Of a stretch of DNA of 64,000 nt, positions 63,301-64,000 are shown piece after piece; within the stretch, counting starts at the first letter, position 1; each line of letters opens with the position of its first letter. The translations under genes were made by a program, and so were the position numbers. Source of the stretch: Nannochloropsis salina CCMP1776 (lineage: Eukaryota; Sar; Eustigmatophyceae; Eustigmatales; Monodopsidaceae). The stretch spans positions 118,015 through 182,014 of the forward strand of contig SDOX01000021.1 in NCBI GenBank assembly GCA_004565275.1, read 5' to 3'. Below the pieces are notes generated by a model. It made no database searches. It saw nothing but the letters and a program-made list of their open reading frames with translations, and had not been told where the DNA came from.

Positions 63301-64000
63301 TGAAGCTCGATGAGGAGGGAAGCGGCAGCAGAGGCCACGGCCCCGTGATGAGCCTGGAGGGCCAGCTTCCAGAAGGTGTCCATCCCTTCCACGTGGAAGC
63401 TGACCCGTTCCCACGCACAGAAGGCGGGGGGGAGGGGGAGGGAAGGGGGGAGGGAGGAGGGAAGGCGGTCTTTGCGCCGAAGGGCCCGTGCGTGGAGATT
63501 GAAGTGGAGGAAGAGGTGGAGGTAGAGGTAGGCCGTCGACGGGCGCCATCGGTCCATGGGAAGTGCCTGAAGGGAGGGGAAGAGGGGAGGAGGGGAGGGA
63601 GGAAGGGCAAAGTTGCGTGAGAGACCTTGTCCCCCTCTTTCTTCTTCAGGCTTTCGTCCTTCCCTCCCCATCACCCTACCGGAAGCTTCCTTTCAAATAG
63701 GTCCTTCATAAGGTGGAGGGAGAGTAGGGAAGCCTCCCCATCCATCACAGGGACCGTCCCGGCAAGGAGACCGACCATCCCGGAGGAGGATGAGGCAAGA
63801 GGCGCCTTCCCCCCTCCCTGATGGCGCTTCCCATCCCCCGTCCCAGCACCTTCCCTTCCCTGCCCCTCCTCCCCTCCTCCTCCTCCTCCTCGCCCTCCGT
63901 TCCGCCCCTCCATCCCCGCCAGCAAGGAGGCCGCCGCCGTGTACGCCGTCGACAAAAGCCCTCTTCCTCCCCTTCCCTCTCTCCTTCCCTTTCCTCCTCC
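54397..64000 (-). CDS. USP34-like giant ubiquitin-specific protease, N-terminus beyond window
   Basis: A multi-exon minus-strand gene entering from the right edge. The large region at about 60692..63950 encodes helical-repeat sequence with USP34-like landmarks: VSFHVEGMDTFWKLALQAHH, a ubiquitin-like segment, SPNLMLVQE, ESFDLLMRLLELNG and HAVYRLLYVLHLLDSLL. Smaller exons follow, such as 59395..59508. Protease exons: 58232..58300 (VNQIISRECPHRSETTEPF), 57852..57989 (SLALYVSGELLAGDNKYYC, then AECGRK), 57503..57574 (HIPPILIIHLKRFEFDLEHM) and 54397..57316. The last has the histidine box YELTGVVVHTGTSESGHYYS, one probable homopolymer frame break near 56650..56690, and a helical C-terminal region (TESTSFCRDKHMFDPHYARF) resembling USP34. 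The cysteine box (GATCYxxS type) was not found in 58301..59240, where it is expected. Exon limits in 59500..60690 are uncertain. Confidence 0.85.
59350..59388. repeat. (CCCT)n tract at a USP34-like exon/intron border
   Basis: Tandem CCCT on the plus strand (GGGA on the gene strand) directly follows a GTAGGTAGG donor, showing that the tracts also occur at 5' intron ends. Confidence 0.85.
62215..62286. repeat. (CTC)n trinucleotide microsatellite in the USP34-like gene
   Basis: About 70 bases of CTC units with occasional GTC. On the gene strand this is GAG/GAC. Whether it is intronic or translated is unclear. Confidence 0.8.

Overview
This is eukaryotic nuclear DNA: GT-AG introns split conserved genes, and UTP14, MCM6, an ERV46-type cargo receptor, a USP34-type deubiquitinase and the PAN2 deadenylase are present. 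A zeta-carotene desaturase, a LOW-PSII-ACCUMULATION-1-like protein and a DUF819 carrier-like protein each begin with a hydrophobic signal ending in an Ala/Ser-x-Ala-Phe-like step, the bipartite plastid-targeting style of algae with secondary red plastids. With a GH9 cellulase, high GC and compact genes, this suggests an ochrophyte (heterokont) alga, perhaps a eustigmatophyte such as Nannochloropsis/Microchloropsis. The clade is inference; the eukaryotic algal nature is firm.

Layout, left to right: ATL alkyltransferase-like protein (-, runs off the left edge); LPA1-like (+); NVL/RIX7 AAA ATPase (+); exportin-4 (-); WDR91 N-terminal-like (+); GH9 endoglucanase (-); ERGIC3/ERV46 (-); UTP14 (-); MCM6 (+); STE20/GCK kinase (-); unknown membrane protein (+); DUF819 protein (-); acylated AGC/STK32-like kinase (+); ceramide synthase (-); pyruvate kinase (-); zeta-carotene desaturase (+); SYLF protein (-); ribosomal protein eL38 (-); PAN2 (+); USP34-like deubiquitinase (-, runs off the right edge). 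Genes are packed head-to-head or tail-to-tail with 0.2-1.2 kb between them. No tRNA, rRNA, CRISPR array or complete mobile element was recognised.

The genes form no single pathway. Most are housekeeping: ribosome assembly (NVL, UTP14, eL38), replication licensing (MCM6), nuclear transport (XPO4), secretion and endosomes (ERGIC3, WDR91-like), mRNA decay (PAN2), ubiquitin removal (USP34), glycolysis, sphingolipids, carotenoids and photosystem assembly.

Three properties recur. Introns often carry (CCCT)n tracts just before the 3' splice site. Several reading frames break at C/G homopolymers of 8-12 bases, most simply read as base-count errors. Splice-aware reading gives complete multi-exon models, including a 4-nt microexon that supplies the catalytic glutamate of the GH9 cellulase, a ribosomal protein gene whose first coding exon is only ATG, and six telomere-type repeats inside a pyruvate kinase intron. 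The E2F-like boxes between UTP14 and MCM6 are the clearest regulatory signal. In the USP34-like gene I could not find the catalytic cysteine box where it is expected.
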